DNA of 64,000 bases from Hymenobacter sp. DG01 (GCF_006352025.1 NZ_CP040936.1:2418001-2482000); one strand, 5' to 3'; positions 1 through 9,013 are shown, counted from the first letter of the stretch. Numbers and translations are program-made. The notes: generated by a model not told the origin, from the letters alone.

Positions 1-11
1 GAAGTAACCCG

Positions 12-19
12 TACCTTTG
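12..19 (+). promoter_or_regulatory. -7 promoter element (TACCTTTG)
   Basis: The octamer TACCTTTG matches the Bacteroidota sigma-A -7 consensus TAnnTTTG and is followed by CGGC. It lies about 107 nt upstream of the pseudouridine synthase start. The matching -33 element would fall outside the window. Confidence 0.5.
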
Positions 20-126
20 CGGCTCCGGATGGGGTAGGAAACGGGAGCAGGCCGTGTGGGTCGTGCCGGTTTCCCGCGCCGTCCGGAATCCTGTTTTTTA
101 TTGCTTTTACGTGAGCTGGAAGGCTC

Positions 127-993
127 ATGCCCCGCATGCGCTACATTCTCCTCAACAAGCCCTACGAAGTCCTGACCCAGTTTACCGACGAAACCGGCCG
201 GAAAACGCTCAAGGATTTTGTCAACGTCCCGAACATTTACCCCGTTGGCCGCCTCGACTACGACTCCGAGGGTCTGGTGCTGCTCACCGACGATAAGCAA
301 CTGCAGCACCGCCTCTCCGAGCCGCGCTTTAAGGTACCAAAAACGTATTGGGTACAGGTAGAAGGCATACCGACGGAGGAGGCCCTGGAAAACCTGCGCC
401 GGGGTGTGGACCTGAAAACCGGCTTTACCACCCCCGCCGAGGTAGCCTTGCTGCCCGAAACGCCGGAGCTGTGGGAGCGTAGCAAACCGGTACGCTTCCG
501 GGCCAACATCCCCACCACGTGGGTGCAAATCCGGATTTCGCAGGGCATGAACCGGCAGGTGCGCAAGATGACGGCCGCCGTGGGCTACCCCACCCTACGC
601 CTCGTGCGCGTCAGCATTGCCGATTTGCGGGTAGATCAGCTGCAACCCGGCGAGTGGCGCGACCTGACCAAAGCCGAAGTGCAGGCCCTAACTGAAGACA
701 TGGCCGCCCAGACGGCCGCCGCCGGCACCTTCAAAACGCCCGGTAAAGGCTCAGAATACTGGCCCGGTGGCGTGCGCCCCGCTGGTGAAAAGCCGCGCAG
801 CACCAACCGTAGCGGCTTTACTACCCCTGGTGGTGGAAAACCTGCTGGCAACTCACGCGCTACGGGTACCCGGGGCGCCGTCCGCAATGCTACCCCCGGT
901 AAAACCGGCAGCAAGCCCGGCCCTAAGTCGGCCGGACGGGGTAGCGCGCCCCGCAAACCAGGCGCGGCCGGTGGCCGCTCCGGGCGTAGCTAA
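127..993 (+). CDS. RsuA/RluE-family rRNA pseudouridine synthase with long basic tail
   Basis: Predicted to isomerise a specific uridine of rRNA to pseudouridine; RluE acts on 23S rRNA. The catalytic signature GRLDYDSEGL lies at residues 41-50, with the catalytic Asp at about 44. A second family motif, GMNRQVRKMTAAVGYPTLRL, covers about 140-159. There is no N-terminal S4 domain, as in RluE rather than RsuA. After about residue 195 comes a roughly 90-residue low-complexity tail rich in Gly, Pro, Lys, Arg, Ser and Thr, which may be an RNA-binding extension. An in-frame ATG three codons downstream could be the real start. The alpha/beta hydrolase gene begins 8 bp after the stop, so the two may be co-transcribed. 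The family is clear; the exact target uridine is inferred. Confidence 0.9.
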   Translation: MPRMRYILLNKPYEVLTQFTDETGRKTLKDFVNVPNIYPVGRLDYDSEGLVLLTDDKQLQHRLSEPRFKVPKTYWVQVEGIPTEEALENLRRGVDLKTGFTTPAEVALLPETPELWERSKPVRFRANIPTTWVQIRISQGMNRQVRKMTAAVGYPTLRLVRVSIADLRVDQLQPGEWRDLTKAEVQALTEDMAAQTAAAGTFKTPGKGSEYWPGGVRPAGEKPRSTNRSGFTTPGGGKPAGNSRATGTRGAVRNATPGKTGSKPGPKSAGRGSAPRKPGAAGGRSGRS

Positions 994-1001
994 GCAGGCG
1001 T

Positions 1002-1973
1002 ATGCTCCGCGCCCGAAAACTGCGGCGGGTAGCCGCGCTGGCGGCCATAGCTTTCGTGCTGCTGAATGTAGTAGCTGCTTTCCACGCCTGGCAGTTCACC
1101 CATTTCACTACCGAAACCAGCCCTCACACTGGTAACCCCGAGCAGCTGACGCTGCCGCGGAAGCTGTGGGTGCTGCTCACGGGCATCAAGAACCCCAAGC
1201 CCGTCAACCAGGCTATTCCCAATTTTCCTTACGTCACTACCCACATCGAAAGCCCCAACGGGCGGCTGGAAGTGTGGCAGGGCGAGGTTTCGAACGCACG
1301 CGGCACGGTGGCCCTGTTTCACGGGTACACCAGCTCGAAAGCAAAACTGCTCACCGAAGCCCGCTACTTCCGCAGCCTGGGCTATAGCGTCGTGCTGACC
1401 GATTTTGCGGGTAACGGCGGCTCCGAGGGCAACACTTGCACCGTGGGCCACCACGAAGCTGAAGATGTGGCTTCCGTAGTCCGGTGGCTGCAGCGGCGGC
1501 CGGGGCCGGTGTTCATCTACGCCAACTCTATGGGCGCCGTAGCCACTTTGCGGGCCGAGGCCGAGCTGGGCCTGCGCCCCACGGCCAACCTGCTGGAGTG
1601 CCCCTACGGCTCCATGCTCGAAACGGCCCAGAGCCGCTTCCGCTCCATGCACGTTCCGCCCTTCCCGATGGCCAACCTGCTGGTGTTCTGGGGTGGGGTA
1701 GAGAACAACTTCTGGGCCTTCGACCTCGATGCTACCCGGTACGCCGCCCGCATATCTACCCCTACCCTACTGATGTGGGGCGAAGCCGACCCGCGCGTAA
1801 CCCGCCCGGAAACCGATGCTATTTACGCCGCCCTTCGCGGCCCCAAGCAGCGGCAGGATTTCCCCGGCTCCGGCCACGAGCCGTATTGGTGGAAACATAA
1901 GCAGCTGTGGGAACAGACGATTCAGGGATTTACGGATAACTATACGAGCAGAGCCGCTTTAGTCCTCCGATAG
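1002..1973 (+). CDS. membrane-anchored alpha/beta hydrolase
   Basis: Alpha/beta-hydrolase fold protein of 323 residues. Residues about 9-28 form one hydrophobic segment after a basic start (signal anchor), so the hydrolase domain is probably periplasmic. HGYTSSKAK (107-115) supplies the oxyanion region. The nucleophile elbow is YANSMGA with Ser at about 176, Asp263 is in WGEADPRV and His292 in GSGHEP, giving a complete Ser-Asp-His triad. The elbow reads N-S-M-G preceded by Ala instead of the usual G-x-S-x-G. The substrate cannot be read from sequence. The 3' end overlaps the convergent downstream gene by about 15 bp. Confidence 0.85.
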   Translation: MLRARKLRRVAALAAIAFVLLNVVAAFHAWQFTHFTTETSPHTGNPEQLTLPRKLWVLLTGIKNPKPVNQAIPNFPYVTTHIESPNGRLEVWQGEVSNARGTVALFHGYTSSKAKLLTEARYFRSLGYSVVLTDFAGNGGSEGNTCTVGHHEAEDVASVVRWLQRRPGPVFIYANSMGAVATLRAEAELGLRPTANLLECPYGSMLETAQSRFRSMHVPPFPMANLLVFWGGVENNFWAFDLDATRYAARISTPTLLMWGEADPRVTRPETDAIYAALRGPKQRQDFPGSGHEPYWWKHKQLWEQTIQGFTDNYTSRAALVLR

Positions 1974-2387
1974 CTTACCTCGCTCAGACAGAACTTCTGC
2001 TGCATTCAAAGCGGCCAGTACGAGCGCATGCCATTCTGGTGTAGTTAACGCAGCTAATTCATTCTCATACACCATTTCGGGGGTAGTATTAGTAGCGAAA
2101 TCTGCCCATGCTCTATCAACATTCTCAAGCGCTACTTTCTCTATGGGTGCATATACGGGCTCTTGAAAGTGATGAGAAGTTAAAGGACGGAAGACATAAT
2201 CTTCCCACATACAAATAACTTCAATCAGCCCTGGCATTTCCCCAGTTTTATACTGAGAAACCATCTGCACGTATTCTATAATCAGATTTCTTACCCGCTG
2301 TTCAACAACTTGAGGCGAAGGGTTATCTGCGGACATACATAGAGTACTGATCAATAATGGAAGCAAAATAGCCAAAGCATCGCTCAC
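1959..2387 (-). CDS. hypothetical protein
   Basis: I do not recognise this 142-residue protein. It is acidic and probably helical after a hydrophobic first 17 residues (MSDALAILLPLLISTLC). That stretch lacks the basic residues of a signal peptide, so translation may instead start at Met18 (position 2336), giving a 125-residue soluble protein. The DNA is clearly more AT-rich than the flanking genes, which suggests recent acquisition or relaxed selection. It converges on, and overlaps, the end of the alpha/beta hydrolase gene. No operon partner. Confidence 0.6.
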   Translation of the reverse strand: MSDALAILLPLLISTLCMSADNPSPQVVEQRVRNLIIEYVQMVSQYKTGEMPGLIEVICMWEDYVFRPLTSHHFQEPVYAPIEKVALENVDRAWADFATNTTPEMVYENELAALTTPEWHALVLAALNAAEVLSERGKLSED

Positions 2388-2496
2388 TACTATTTGTTGG
2401 GAGCTACGTCTTCTGCCCAGCTGTCAGCATATCCTACCCCTGGTTTTATCGTAGAAGTCAGACCGTCGCGAAACGATACCACGAGATATTCCAAAA

Positions 2497-2533
2497 TGAC
2501 AATCTGTCACGAAATAAAGGCATTTTCTTGGCT
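2497..2533 (+). promoter_or_regulatory. dnaK upstream palindrome and sigma-54-like promoter
   Basis: TGACA-ATC-TGTCA (2497-2509) is a perfect 5-bp-arm palindrome. Ten bases further on, GGCATTTTCTTGGC (2519-2532) has the GG-N10-GC spacing of a -24/-12 promoter, with a good GGCA half and a partial TTGC half. The dnaK start is about 84 nt further downstream. No CIRCE element and no TAnnTTTG box is visible here. Functional assignment is an inference. Confidence 0.35.
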
Positions 2534-2615
2534 GGTACGCGTCTTGTAATTCCCCCGGTGCGAGTGATTCGCAACCAGTATCTGACACCTCAACTCCTAA
2601 TATACAACCATTCAC

Positions 2616-4556
2616 ATGGGCAAAATAATCGGTATTGACCTCGGCACCACCAACTCGTGCGTGGCCGTAATGGAAGGCAACGAGCCGGTGGTAATTCCGA
2701 ATAGCGAAGGCCGCCGCACGACTCCCTCGATCGTGGCGTTCCTCGATAACGGTAAAGGCGAACGGAAAGTCGGTGACCCCGCCAAACGTCAGGCCATTAC
2801 CAACCCCAAGAATACGCTGCAGTCGATTAAGCGCTTCATGGGCCGCAGCTTCGGCGAAGTTTCGGAAGAGTCGAAGCACGTTTCCTACGAGCTAGTGCGC
2901 GGTTCTAACAACACGGTAGCTGTGCAAATCGGCGACCGTCAGTACACGCCCCAGGAAATTTCGGCCATGGTTCTGCAGAAAATGAAGCAGACCGCAGAAG
3001 ACTACCTCGGCACCAGCGTAACCGAAGCCGTTATTACGGTTCCGGCTTACTTCAACGACGCCCAGCGCCAGGCTACCAAAGAAGCCGGTGCTATTGCTGG
3101 CCTCGATGTGAAGCGCATCATCAACGAGCCTACTGCTGCTGCCCTGGCTTACGGCCTCGACAAAAAGCACAAAGACCAGAAAATTGCCGTGTACGACCTC
3201 GGTGGTGGTACTTTCGACATCTCGATTCTGGAGCTGGGTGATGGTGTGTTCGAAGTACTGAGCACCAATGGTGACACCCACCTCGGTGGCGACGACTTCG
3301 ACCAGGTAATCATCAACTTCCTGGCGGAAACCTTTGCCAGCGAAAACGAAGGCCTCGACCTGCGCAAAGACGCTATGGCCCTCCAGCGCTTGAAAGAAGC
3401 TGCTGAGAAAGCCAAAGTAGAGCTGTCGTCTTCCACCGAAACGGAAATCAACCTGCCCTACGTAACGGCTACCGCTTCGGGCCCGAAACACTTGGTAGTA
3501 AAGCTGAGCCGCGCGAAATTCGAGCAGCTGGCTGACTCGCTGGTGCGCCGCTCGATGGAGCCTTGCAAAAAGGCTCTGCAAGACGCTGGCCTGAGCACTT
3601 CCGATATCGACGAAGTAATCCTGGTAGGTGGCTCGACCCGTATCCCCCGCATTCAGGAGGAGGTAGAGAAGTTCTTCGGCAAGAAGCCTTCGAAGGGCGT
3701 TAACCCCGACGAAGTAGTAGCCGTAGGCGCTGCCATCCAGGGTGGTGTACTGACCGGTGAAGTAAAGGACGTGCTCCTGCTCGACGTAACCCCGCTCTCG
3801 CTGGGTATCGAAACCATGGGCGGTGTAATGACCAAGCTCATCGAGTCGAACACGACCATTCCGACCAAGAAGTCCGAGACCTTCTCGACGGCTTCCGACA
3901 ACCAGCCTTCGGTAGAGATTCACGTACTGCAGGGCGAGCGTCCGCTGGCTTCGCAGAACCGCACCATTGGCCGCTTCCACCTCGACTCGATTCCGCCAGC
4001 ACCCCGTGGTGTTCCGCAAATCGAAGTAACCTTTGACATTGACGCCAACGGCATTCTGCACGTTTCGGCTAAAGACAAAGGCACCGGCAAGGAGCAGAAA
4101 ATCCGCATCGAAGCCTCGTCGGGCCTCACCGACGCCGATATCGAGCGTATGCGCAACGAAGCCGCTGCTAACGCTGAAGCTGACAAGCAGGAGAAGGAGC
4201 GCATTGAGAAAGTTAACCAGGCTGACTCGATGATCTTCCAGACCGAAAAGCAGCTGAACGAGTACGGCGACAAGCTGAGCGCCGGCAACAAAACGGCCGT
4301 TGAAAATGCCCTTGCTGACCTGAAGAAGGCCCACGAGAGCAAAGACCTCGGCCAGATTGACACCGCCATGGCCGCTATCAACGCTGCCTGGCAGGCTGCT
4401 TCGCAGGAAATGTACGCCGCTACCCAGGGTGGCGCCGACGGCCAGCCTGGTGCTGACGGTGGCAACCCCTTCGGTGGTCAGCCCGGCGGCAACGGCCAGC
4501 AAGGCCAGCCCCACGACAACGTGACGGACGTTGACTATGAAGAAGTAGGCAAGTAA
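2616..4556 (+). CDS. dnaK: molecular chaperone DnaK (Hsp70)
   Basis: ATP-dependent cytoplasmic Hsp70 chaperone that works with DnaJ and GrpE in protein folding and stress recovery. The N-terminus [19 protein letters not shown] is the ATPase phosphate-1 motif. Further signatures are the [10 protein letters not shown] loop and [13 protein letters not shown] in the nucleotide-binding domain, [14 protein letters not shown] at the interdomain linker, and a substrate-binding domain followed by a helical lid. The tail is Gly/Gln-rich and ends in [10 protein letters not shown], the usual C-terminal motif. At 646 residues it is full length. It stands alone: dnaJ and grpE are not adjacent, as is common in Bacteroidota. 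A strong hairpin terminator follows. Confidence 0.99.
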   Translation: MGKIIGIDLGTTNSCVAVMEGNEPVVIPNSEGRRTTPSIVAFLDNGKGERKVGDPAKRQAITNPKNTLQSIKRFMGRSFGEVSEESKHVSYELVRGSNNTVAVQIGDRQYTPQEISAMVLQKMKQTAEDYLGTSVTEAVITVPAYFNDAQRQATKEAGAIAGLDVKRIINEPTAAALAYGLDKKHKDQKIAVYDLGGGTFDISILELGDGVFEVLSTNGDTHLGGDDFDQVIINFLAETFASENEGLDLRKDAMALQRLKEAAEKAKVELSSSTETEINLPYVTATASGPKHLVVKLSRAKFEQLADSLVRRSMEPCKKALQDAGLSTSDIDEVILVGGSTRIPRIQEEVEKFFGKKPSKGVNPDEVVAVGAAIQGGVLTGEVKDVLLLDVTPLSLGIETMGGVMTKLIESNTTIPTKKSETFSTASDNQPSVEIHVLQGERPLASQNRTIGRFHLDSIPPAPRGVPQIEVTFDIDANGILHVSAKDKGTGKEQKIRIEASSGLTDADIERMRNEAAANAEADKQEKERIEKVNQADSMIFQTEKQLNEYGDKLSAGNKTAVENALADLKKAHESKDLGQIDTAMAAINAAWQAASQEMYAATQGGADGQPGADGGNPFGGQPGGNGQQGQPHDNVTDVDYEEVGK

Positions 4557-4580
4557 TCCGCAAGAGGATTAAATCATAAA

Positions 4581-4615
4581 AAGGCCCGGCGCAATTGCGC
4601 TGGGCCTTTTTATTT
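4581..4615 (+). terminator. Rho-independent terminator of dnaK
   Basis: AAGGCCCGGCGC and GCGCTGGGCCTT form a 12-bp stem (one mismatch) around an AATT loop, followed by TTTATTT. It lies 25 bp after dnaK and, being symmetric, can also serve the convergent SDR gene. Confidence 0.85.
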
Positions 4616-4638
4616 AGAGAGCTGCAAGCCTTATGCGC

Positions 4639-5376
4639 TTACCACGGGCAGGTTGCTGGGGCCGGGAAGTACTCCTCACTGAAGTACTTACCAGTTGGCC
4701 CATCTGAGCCGATCAGTGCGTACTTGACGATGCGTTGCCCGGCTTCCTCTACCGTACTGGTGCCCTGGTGGCCCGTGAAGTCGGTTTGGGTGTAGCCGGG
4801 GCACACTGCATTGACTTTAAATGGAGTGTCGCGCAGCTCGTGGGCCAGGTTGAGGGTGTACATATTCAAAGCTGCTTTCGACGCTTGGTACACCGGCAGC
4901 CGATAAGCAGAATTCGCGTTATCAAAGTCCGCGAACAGCGTCAGCGAGGCCATGGCCGTGCTCACATTTACGATGCGCGGCTCCGGCGACTTTTCCAGTA
5001 GGTCGAGAAATGCCTGCGTGACTCCAGCCACTCCGAATACGTTGGTGGCAAACACCTCCTGAAACTGACCTAGGGTAGTTTGCCGGGCCGACTGCGACAT
5101 ACCGCCGGAAATACCAGCGTTGTTAACCAGCACATCCAAAACTGGCGTTTTTGCCTCAATCGATTTCCGAGCGGCCTGGATAGAATCGGGATTAGTGACG
5201 TCTAACTGAACAGCTGCGAGGGTAGTAAGCCCGGTGGCTTTGAGCTGTTCTACGGCGGCTTCACCGCTCTTCAGATTACGGCTGCCGATATACACGAAGA
5301 ATCCGTGCTGAGCAAGTAGTTTGGCGACTTCCAGGCCTATGCCTTTGTTAGCGCCCGTGACCAATGCTGACTTCAT
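4639..5376 (-). CDS. SDR family NAD(P)-dependent oxidoreductase
   Basis: Classical short-chain dehydrogenase/reductase of 245 residues, probably a carbonyl reductase-like enzyme. The cofactor motif TGANKGIG is at 7-14 and the structural motif NNAG at 85-88. The catalytic set is Ser139 (NVSTA), Tyr163 and Lys167 (YQASK). GSRNLKSGEAA after the second strand has basic residues often seen in NADP-dependent members. The substrate is unknown. An AraC regulator on the same strand lies just upstream (about 170 bp) and may control it. It converges with dnaK. Confidence 0.92.
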   Translation of the reverse strand: MKSALVTGANKGIGLEVAKLLAQHGFFVYIGSRNLKSGEAAVEQLKATGLTTLAAVQLDVTNPDSIQAARKSIEAKTPVLDVLVNNAGISGGMSQSARQTTLGQFQEVFATNVFGVAGVTQAFLDLLEKSPEPRIVNVSTAMASLTLFADFDNANSAYRLPVYQASKAALNMYTLNLAHELRDTPFKVNAVCPGYTQTDFTGHQGTSTVEEAGQRIVKYALIGSDGPTGKYFSEEYFPAPATCPW

Positions 5377-5407
5377 GTGGTTTACTTGGACTAGTTGAGG
5401 AAACGAA

Positions 5408-5429
5408 CCGGCAGGACCATTCCTGCCGG
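5408..5429 (-). terminator. hairpin between AraC and SDR genes
   Basis: CCGGCAGGA and TCCTGCCGG form a perfect 9-bp stem around a 4-nt loop. On the minus strand it is followed by TTCGTTT, a weak T-run, so it could be an attenuating terminator after the AraC gene, or an operator. Confidence 0.4.
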
Positions 5430-5549
5430 ACTACTGAGGTAAGGGCATAGCTTTATCCGTCGGGCATTTGCTGATGCCTTTCAATGGGTTTGTTAGGGGT
5501 TACAGTTGTCCTGCCAGAAGCAGCCCGCTACTTCCGATGGCTCACCATT

Positions 5550-6383
5550 TCAGCCGGTTGCGGGCTGCTTTCCCTCTGCCCTGACTATGGCAGTTGGGGA
5601 GTAGCCAAACTGCTTTTTGAAGGCGTAGGAGAAATGCGCCAGATTCTCAAAGCCTACCTCCAAATACAGCTCTATGGGCTTTCTTCTCTTTTCTGCGAGC
5701 TGGTAATGGGCCAGCGCCAATCTTTTTTGCGTGAGCCAGCGCTGGGGGCTCAGCTGAAAGGCCTTCTTAAAGTCTCGCTTGAAAGTAGTTAAGCTGCGGC
5801 CGGTCAGGTAGCTGAACTTGGCCAGAGAGATATTGAACATGTAGTTGGCTTCCATGAACTCCACCAGATTCACTTTCCCTGGCTCAGAGAAGTCGGCCAA
5901 TATCCCGTCGCTGTTCTGGTCGAGGCTGCGCAGAATCTCTATCACCTCCGTAATCTTAACGGCCAGCAACTTCTCCGGCAGCGGATGCTGGAGTTCCAGA
6001 TAAGGCAGCAGCGACGCAAAGAGGCTTTGCAGCAGCGGATTTTTGGGAAACACCAGAACATCACGGGAAGCTGGCCGCGCTGTTGCTGGGGCATTTTCGG
6101 CGTAGTACGCCCGCACCAGAGCCGTAGGCAGCTTCATAATGACGGCCTGATAAGCGGCCCCATCCTTAGGGCTCTTAATCAGCGTAGCGGGTTCCCGTCT
6201 AGGGGGCAGCAGCGTATCACCCGCTCCACATAAGAGTGTGCGGTTGGCTTGCACCACCTTCAATTCACCAGCCAGTACACTAACCAATATATGGTCCTCG
6301 AAGGCAGCCTCTCCCTGGTAGCGCCAGTTGCCGCCGCACACTACTACCATTTCTGCGAAGGGATTCAGTAGCTTGCTTGCCAT
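5550..6383 (-). CDS. AraC family transcriptional regulator
   Basis: DNA-binding regulator of 277 residues. The N-terminal half (about 1-110) looks like a cupin-type sensor region, with FEDHILVSVLAGELKVVQ and GAGDTLLPP. The C-terminal 90 residues are an AraC double helix-turn-helix: the first helix pair is ISLAKFSYLTGRSLTTFKRDFKKAF, and the second contains LYLEVGFENLAHFSYAFKKQFGYSP, the family signature with its GFxxxxxFSxxFKKxFGxSP pattern. The effector is unknown. It lies upstream of, and on the same strand as, the SDR oxidoreductase gene, its most likely target. Confidence 0.92.
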   Translation of the reverse strand: MASKLLNPFAEMVVVCGGNWRYQGEAAFEDHILVSVLAGELKVVQANRTLLCGAGDTLLPPRREPATLIKSPKDGAAYQAVIMKLPTALVRAYYAENAPATARPASRDVLVFPKNPLLQSLFASLLPYLELQHPLPEKLLAVKITEVIEILRSLDQNSDGILADFSEPGKVNLVEFMEANYMFNISLAKFSYLTGRSLTTFKRDFKKAFQLSPQRWLTQKRLALAHYQLAEKRRKPIELYLEVGFENLAHFSYAFKKQFGYSPTAIVRAEGKQPATG

Positions 6384-6653
6384 GAGAGAATATCGTTAGA
6401 GGTCTCACAAAAGTAGGTAGCTCCACCTTCAGGTACTTTGCTCAAAAGGCCAAAGATGCTTTGCTCAGCGGTCCATTCAGTCTAAACAGGGTAGCCTGGC
6501 AGACGATAAGCTTCCTCATCTGAACGGGTCTTTTCCTGTTTTACAGGCCGGGACAGATGACTCAGGCCACTCTTTGCTAACAGGCTCCTTAGTACCCGGC
6601 CCGGCGGCGTACATTAGCGCAGATGTTGTGCACAAAGCAGCATTCTAAGCTCT

Positions 6654-7802
6654 ATGGCACACTTTCTTGTTATCGGCGCCGGCATTGGAGGCCTCACTAC
6701 GGCTCACGCGCTGCTCCGGCTGGGCCACTCGGTACGGGTGTATGAGGCGGCGCCAGAGCTGCGGGAGGTAGGCGCCGGCCTGGTGCTGGGGGCTAACGCC
6801 ATGCGGGCCCTGCAGCAACTGGGCCTGCACGAAGCGGTGCTACCCCTTGGCTCCCCGGTTACGCGCCTCGACCTGCGCACGCAGCACGGCCAGATGCTCC
6901 AATCTGCCGATACCACCCCGTTTACTACCCGGCTGGGCTTTCCCAACCTAGGCATACATCGGGCGGCGCTGCAGCAGGTGCTGGTGCGTCTCCTGCCCCC
7001 GGGCATACTCCAGTTGGGGTGCCCGTTTGAGGGGGCTGAAACTACGGAAGCGGGCGTGGTAGCCCACTTTACCAACGGGCACACCGTGCGAGCCGATGCC
7101 CTGATTGGAGCCGATGGGCTTCGCTCCAGCGTGCGGCGGCAGCTACTACCTGGCTCCGAGCCGCGCTACGCAGGTTACACCTGCTGGCGAGCCGTGGTGG
7201 ATGCGCGGCAGTTGGCCCTGCCCGCCGGCGAATCGTGCGAGGTATGGGGCGAGCGGGGCCGGCGCTTCGGCTACGTTCCGGTGGGCGGTGGCCAGGTATA
7301 TTGGTTTGCCTGCCTGAACAGCCACGAGCCACAAAACCCGCAGTTCCGGGCGTACCGTACCGCAGATCTGCAGCGCGCCTTTGCCGGTTTCCACGCGCCT
7401 GTGCCCGAGTTGCTGGCTCTCACCCACGACGAGCACCTGCTCTGGAACGACATTCTCGACTTGAAGCCCCTGCCGCGGTTTGCCTTCGGGTGCATCCTGC
7501 TCCTCGGCGACGCCGCGCATGCCACTACCCCCAACCTGGGCCAGGGAGCGGGCATGGCCGTGGAAGATGCCGCCGTACTGGCCCAGTGTCTTACCGAATC
7601 GGCGGATATACCAGCGGCTTTTCGCCGCTTCGAGCAGCGGCGCCTGCGGCGCACCACCCGTATTATCACCACGTCCCGGCAGCTGGGCCGGGTGGGGCAG
7701 CTGGAAAGCCCACTGCTCACCAAGCTGCGCAACACGGTTATGCAGCTCCTACCCCCCGCCGTAAGCCGAAGCCAGATGGCCTGGCTCTACGATGAGCTTT
7801 AA
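6654..7802 (+). CDS. FAD-dependent monooxygenase (PHBH/UbiH-like)
   Basis: Flavoprotein hydroxylase of 382 residues of the group A monooxygenase superfamily, which uses NAD(P)H and O2 to hydroxylate or epoxidise a substrate. The N-terminal Rossmann motif is VIGAGIGGLTTAHAL (GxGxxG at 8-13), with the acidic ribose-binding residue at the end of the next strand (VYEAAPE). GADGLRSSVRR matches the DG motif and LLGDAAHATTPNLGQGAGMA the GD/FAD-binding motif. The C-terminal helical region resembles salicylate hydroxylase and zeaxanthin epoxidase-like enzymes. The substrate is unknown. It is a single gene ending at a shared terminator. Confidence 0.9.
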   Translation: MAHFLVIGAGIGGLTTAHALLRLGHSVRVYEAAPELREVGAGLVLGANAMRALQQLGLHEAVLPLGSPVTRLDLRTQHGQMLQSADTTPFTTRLGFPNLGIHRAALQQVLVRLLPPGILQLGCPFEGAETTEAGVVAHFTNGHTVRADALIGADGLRSSVRRQLLPGSEPRYAGYTCWRAVVDARQLALPAGESCEVWGERGRRFGYVPVGGGQVYWFACLNSHEPQNPQFRAYRTADLQRAFAGFHAPVPELLALTHDEHLLWNDILDLKPLPRFAFGCILLLGDAAHATTPNLGQGAGMAVEDAAVLAQCLTESADIPAAFRRFEQRRLRRTTRIITTSRQLGRVGQLESPLLTKLRNTVMQLLPPAVSRSQMAWLYDEL

Positions 7803-7804
7803 CG

Positions 7805-7838
7805 AAAAAGGCCGAAGCGGTAGCGCTTCGGCCTTTTT
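7805..7838. terminator. bidirectional terminator
   Basis: AAAAAGGCCGAAGCG and CGCTTCGGCCTTTTT form a perfect 15-bp stem with a GTAG loop, between the convergent monooxygenase and EEP-family genes. The A-run and T-run make it work in both directions. Confidence 0.9.
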
Positions 7839-7840
7839 GC

Positions 7841-9013
7841 TTAGGTAGTCAGTTCTTTTTGGCGGCCGGGATTGGCGGCTTCTTCCTGCTCCTCCTCATC
7901 CTCTTCCTCAAAGCCCTCCTGAATTTTTTCTACCGCTTCCTGGTGGTCATCGGCGTTGGCCTCTTCGGCGTTTTCTTCCTGCTCCTCCTTATCGTGGGGC
8001 TCGTAGCTGAGCTTGATGTAGATGGGGAAGTGGTCGGAGCCGACGTAAGGCAGGCGCTCCATGTCATCGACCTTAAAATGGGGCGAAACGAATACGTGGT
8101 CCAGGGGCCAGCGCAGCAGCAGGTAATCGGCGTGGAAGGTGGGCAGCAGGCCACGCCCCACGCGCGGGTCAAGCAGGCCGCTGATGCGCCGGAACAGCTC
8201 GGAGGTATGCGACCAGGCCACGTCGTTCATGTCGCCAAACACAATCGTCGGCTCGTCTTTCTGGTCGATGGTTTTGCCCACCAACAGCAGTTCGGCGTCG
8301 CGCTTGGTGCTGGTTTTGGCCTCGGCGGGTGCCGGGGGCTTGGGGTGGAGGCCGTACACGCGCACCATGGTTTTGCTGTCGGGCAGCTCTACCAGCGTAT
8401 GAATAGAGGGTACATCGTCATCGAGCAGATACTTCACTTCGCAGCCGTGCAGGGGTAGGCGCGAGAAGAACAGCAGGCCGTAGGTATTGTCCAGGGGCTC
8501 GTGGCAGGTGTAGGGGTGGGTTTCTTCCAGGGGCTTAAGCTGCTCCAGCCACCACAAGTCGGTTTCCACCGCCATAATCAGGTCCGAATCGGCCTCCTGA
8601 AGTACCCGCAAGGCCTTTTTGCCTTGCTTGTTGTACTGCAGCACGTTCATCATGGTCAGGCTCAAGTGCCGGCGACCATCCTTATGGGTGCTGTCCCCGA
8701 CTTGCTTTGGCACCAGGCGGGTGTAGGGCATCACGCGCAGCAGCTGATAGATGATGGCGGCGGCCAGCGCCAGTAGCAGGCCGGGGCCCCAGTAGGTGGC
8801 GTCGGCGGGACGGTGCCAGCGCAGCAGCAGCCCGGCCACCACCACCACCACCAGCACACCCACAATCTGCAGGCGCGGAAAATCAAAAATGCGAATCCAC
8901 CAGGCGGTCTGGCGCAGCAGGGGCAGCAGCGTGGCTACCAGCGTGGCTACGGCCAGCAGCAGCGTAAGGCCGTGTGCAAGCTGCAGCCAAAGTGGAACAT
9001 GGAGGTCGGGCAC
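7841..9013 (-). CDS. membrane-anchored endonuclease/exonuclease/phosphatase (EEP) family protein
   Basis: Protein of 390 residues. The first about 95 residues hold three hydrophobic segments (about 12-32, 47-64 and 74-92). The EEP domain starts near residue 115 with MMNVLQYNKQGKK, continues through VETDLWWLEQL and GLHPKPP, FGDMNDVAWS and ends with GSDHFPIYIKL. Asn in QYN, Asp/Asn in GDMND and Asp-His in SDH match the metal-dependent catalytic residues of the fold. The substrate (nucleic acid, phospholipid or inositol phosphate) cannot be told. The last about 50 residues are a highly acidic Glu/Asp-rich tail. The gene lies 51 bp after purE on the same strand, so it is probably co-transcribed. 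Confidence 0.85.
   Translation of the reverse strand: MPDLHVPLWLQLAHGLTLLLAVATLVATLLPLLRQTAWWIRIFDFPRLQIVGVLVVVVVAGLLLRWHRPADATYWGPGLLLALAAAIIYQLLRVMPYTRLVPKQVGDSTHKDGRRHLSLTMMNVLQYNKQGKKALRVLQEADSDLIMAVETDLWWLEQLKPLEETHPYTCHEPLDNTYGLLFFSRLPLHGCEVKYLLDDDVPSIHTLVELPDSKTMVRVYGLHPKPPAPAEAKTSTKRDAELLLVGKTIDQKDEPTIVFGDMNDVAWSHTSELFRRISGLLDPRVGRGLLPTFHADYLLLRWPLDHVFVSPHFKVDDMERLPYVGSDHFPIYIKLSYEPHDKEEQEENAEEANADDHQEAVEKIQEGFEEEDEEEQEEAANPGRQKELTT

Noticed and set aside
2530..2552. second sigma-54-like site TTGGCTGGTACGCGTCTTGT before dnaK
   Set aside because: The GG-N10-GC spacing does not fit. The site 11 bp upstream fits better.
2892..4514. 540-codon open frame antisense to dnaK
   Set aside because: It mirrors the strong codon bias of dnaK on the other strand, has no protein-like motifs or promoter, and dnaK is certain.
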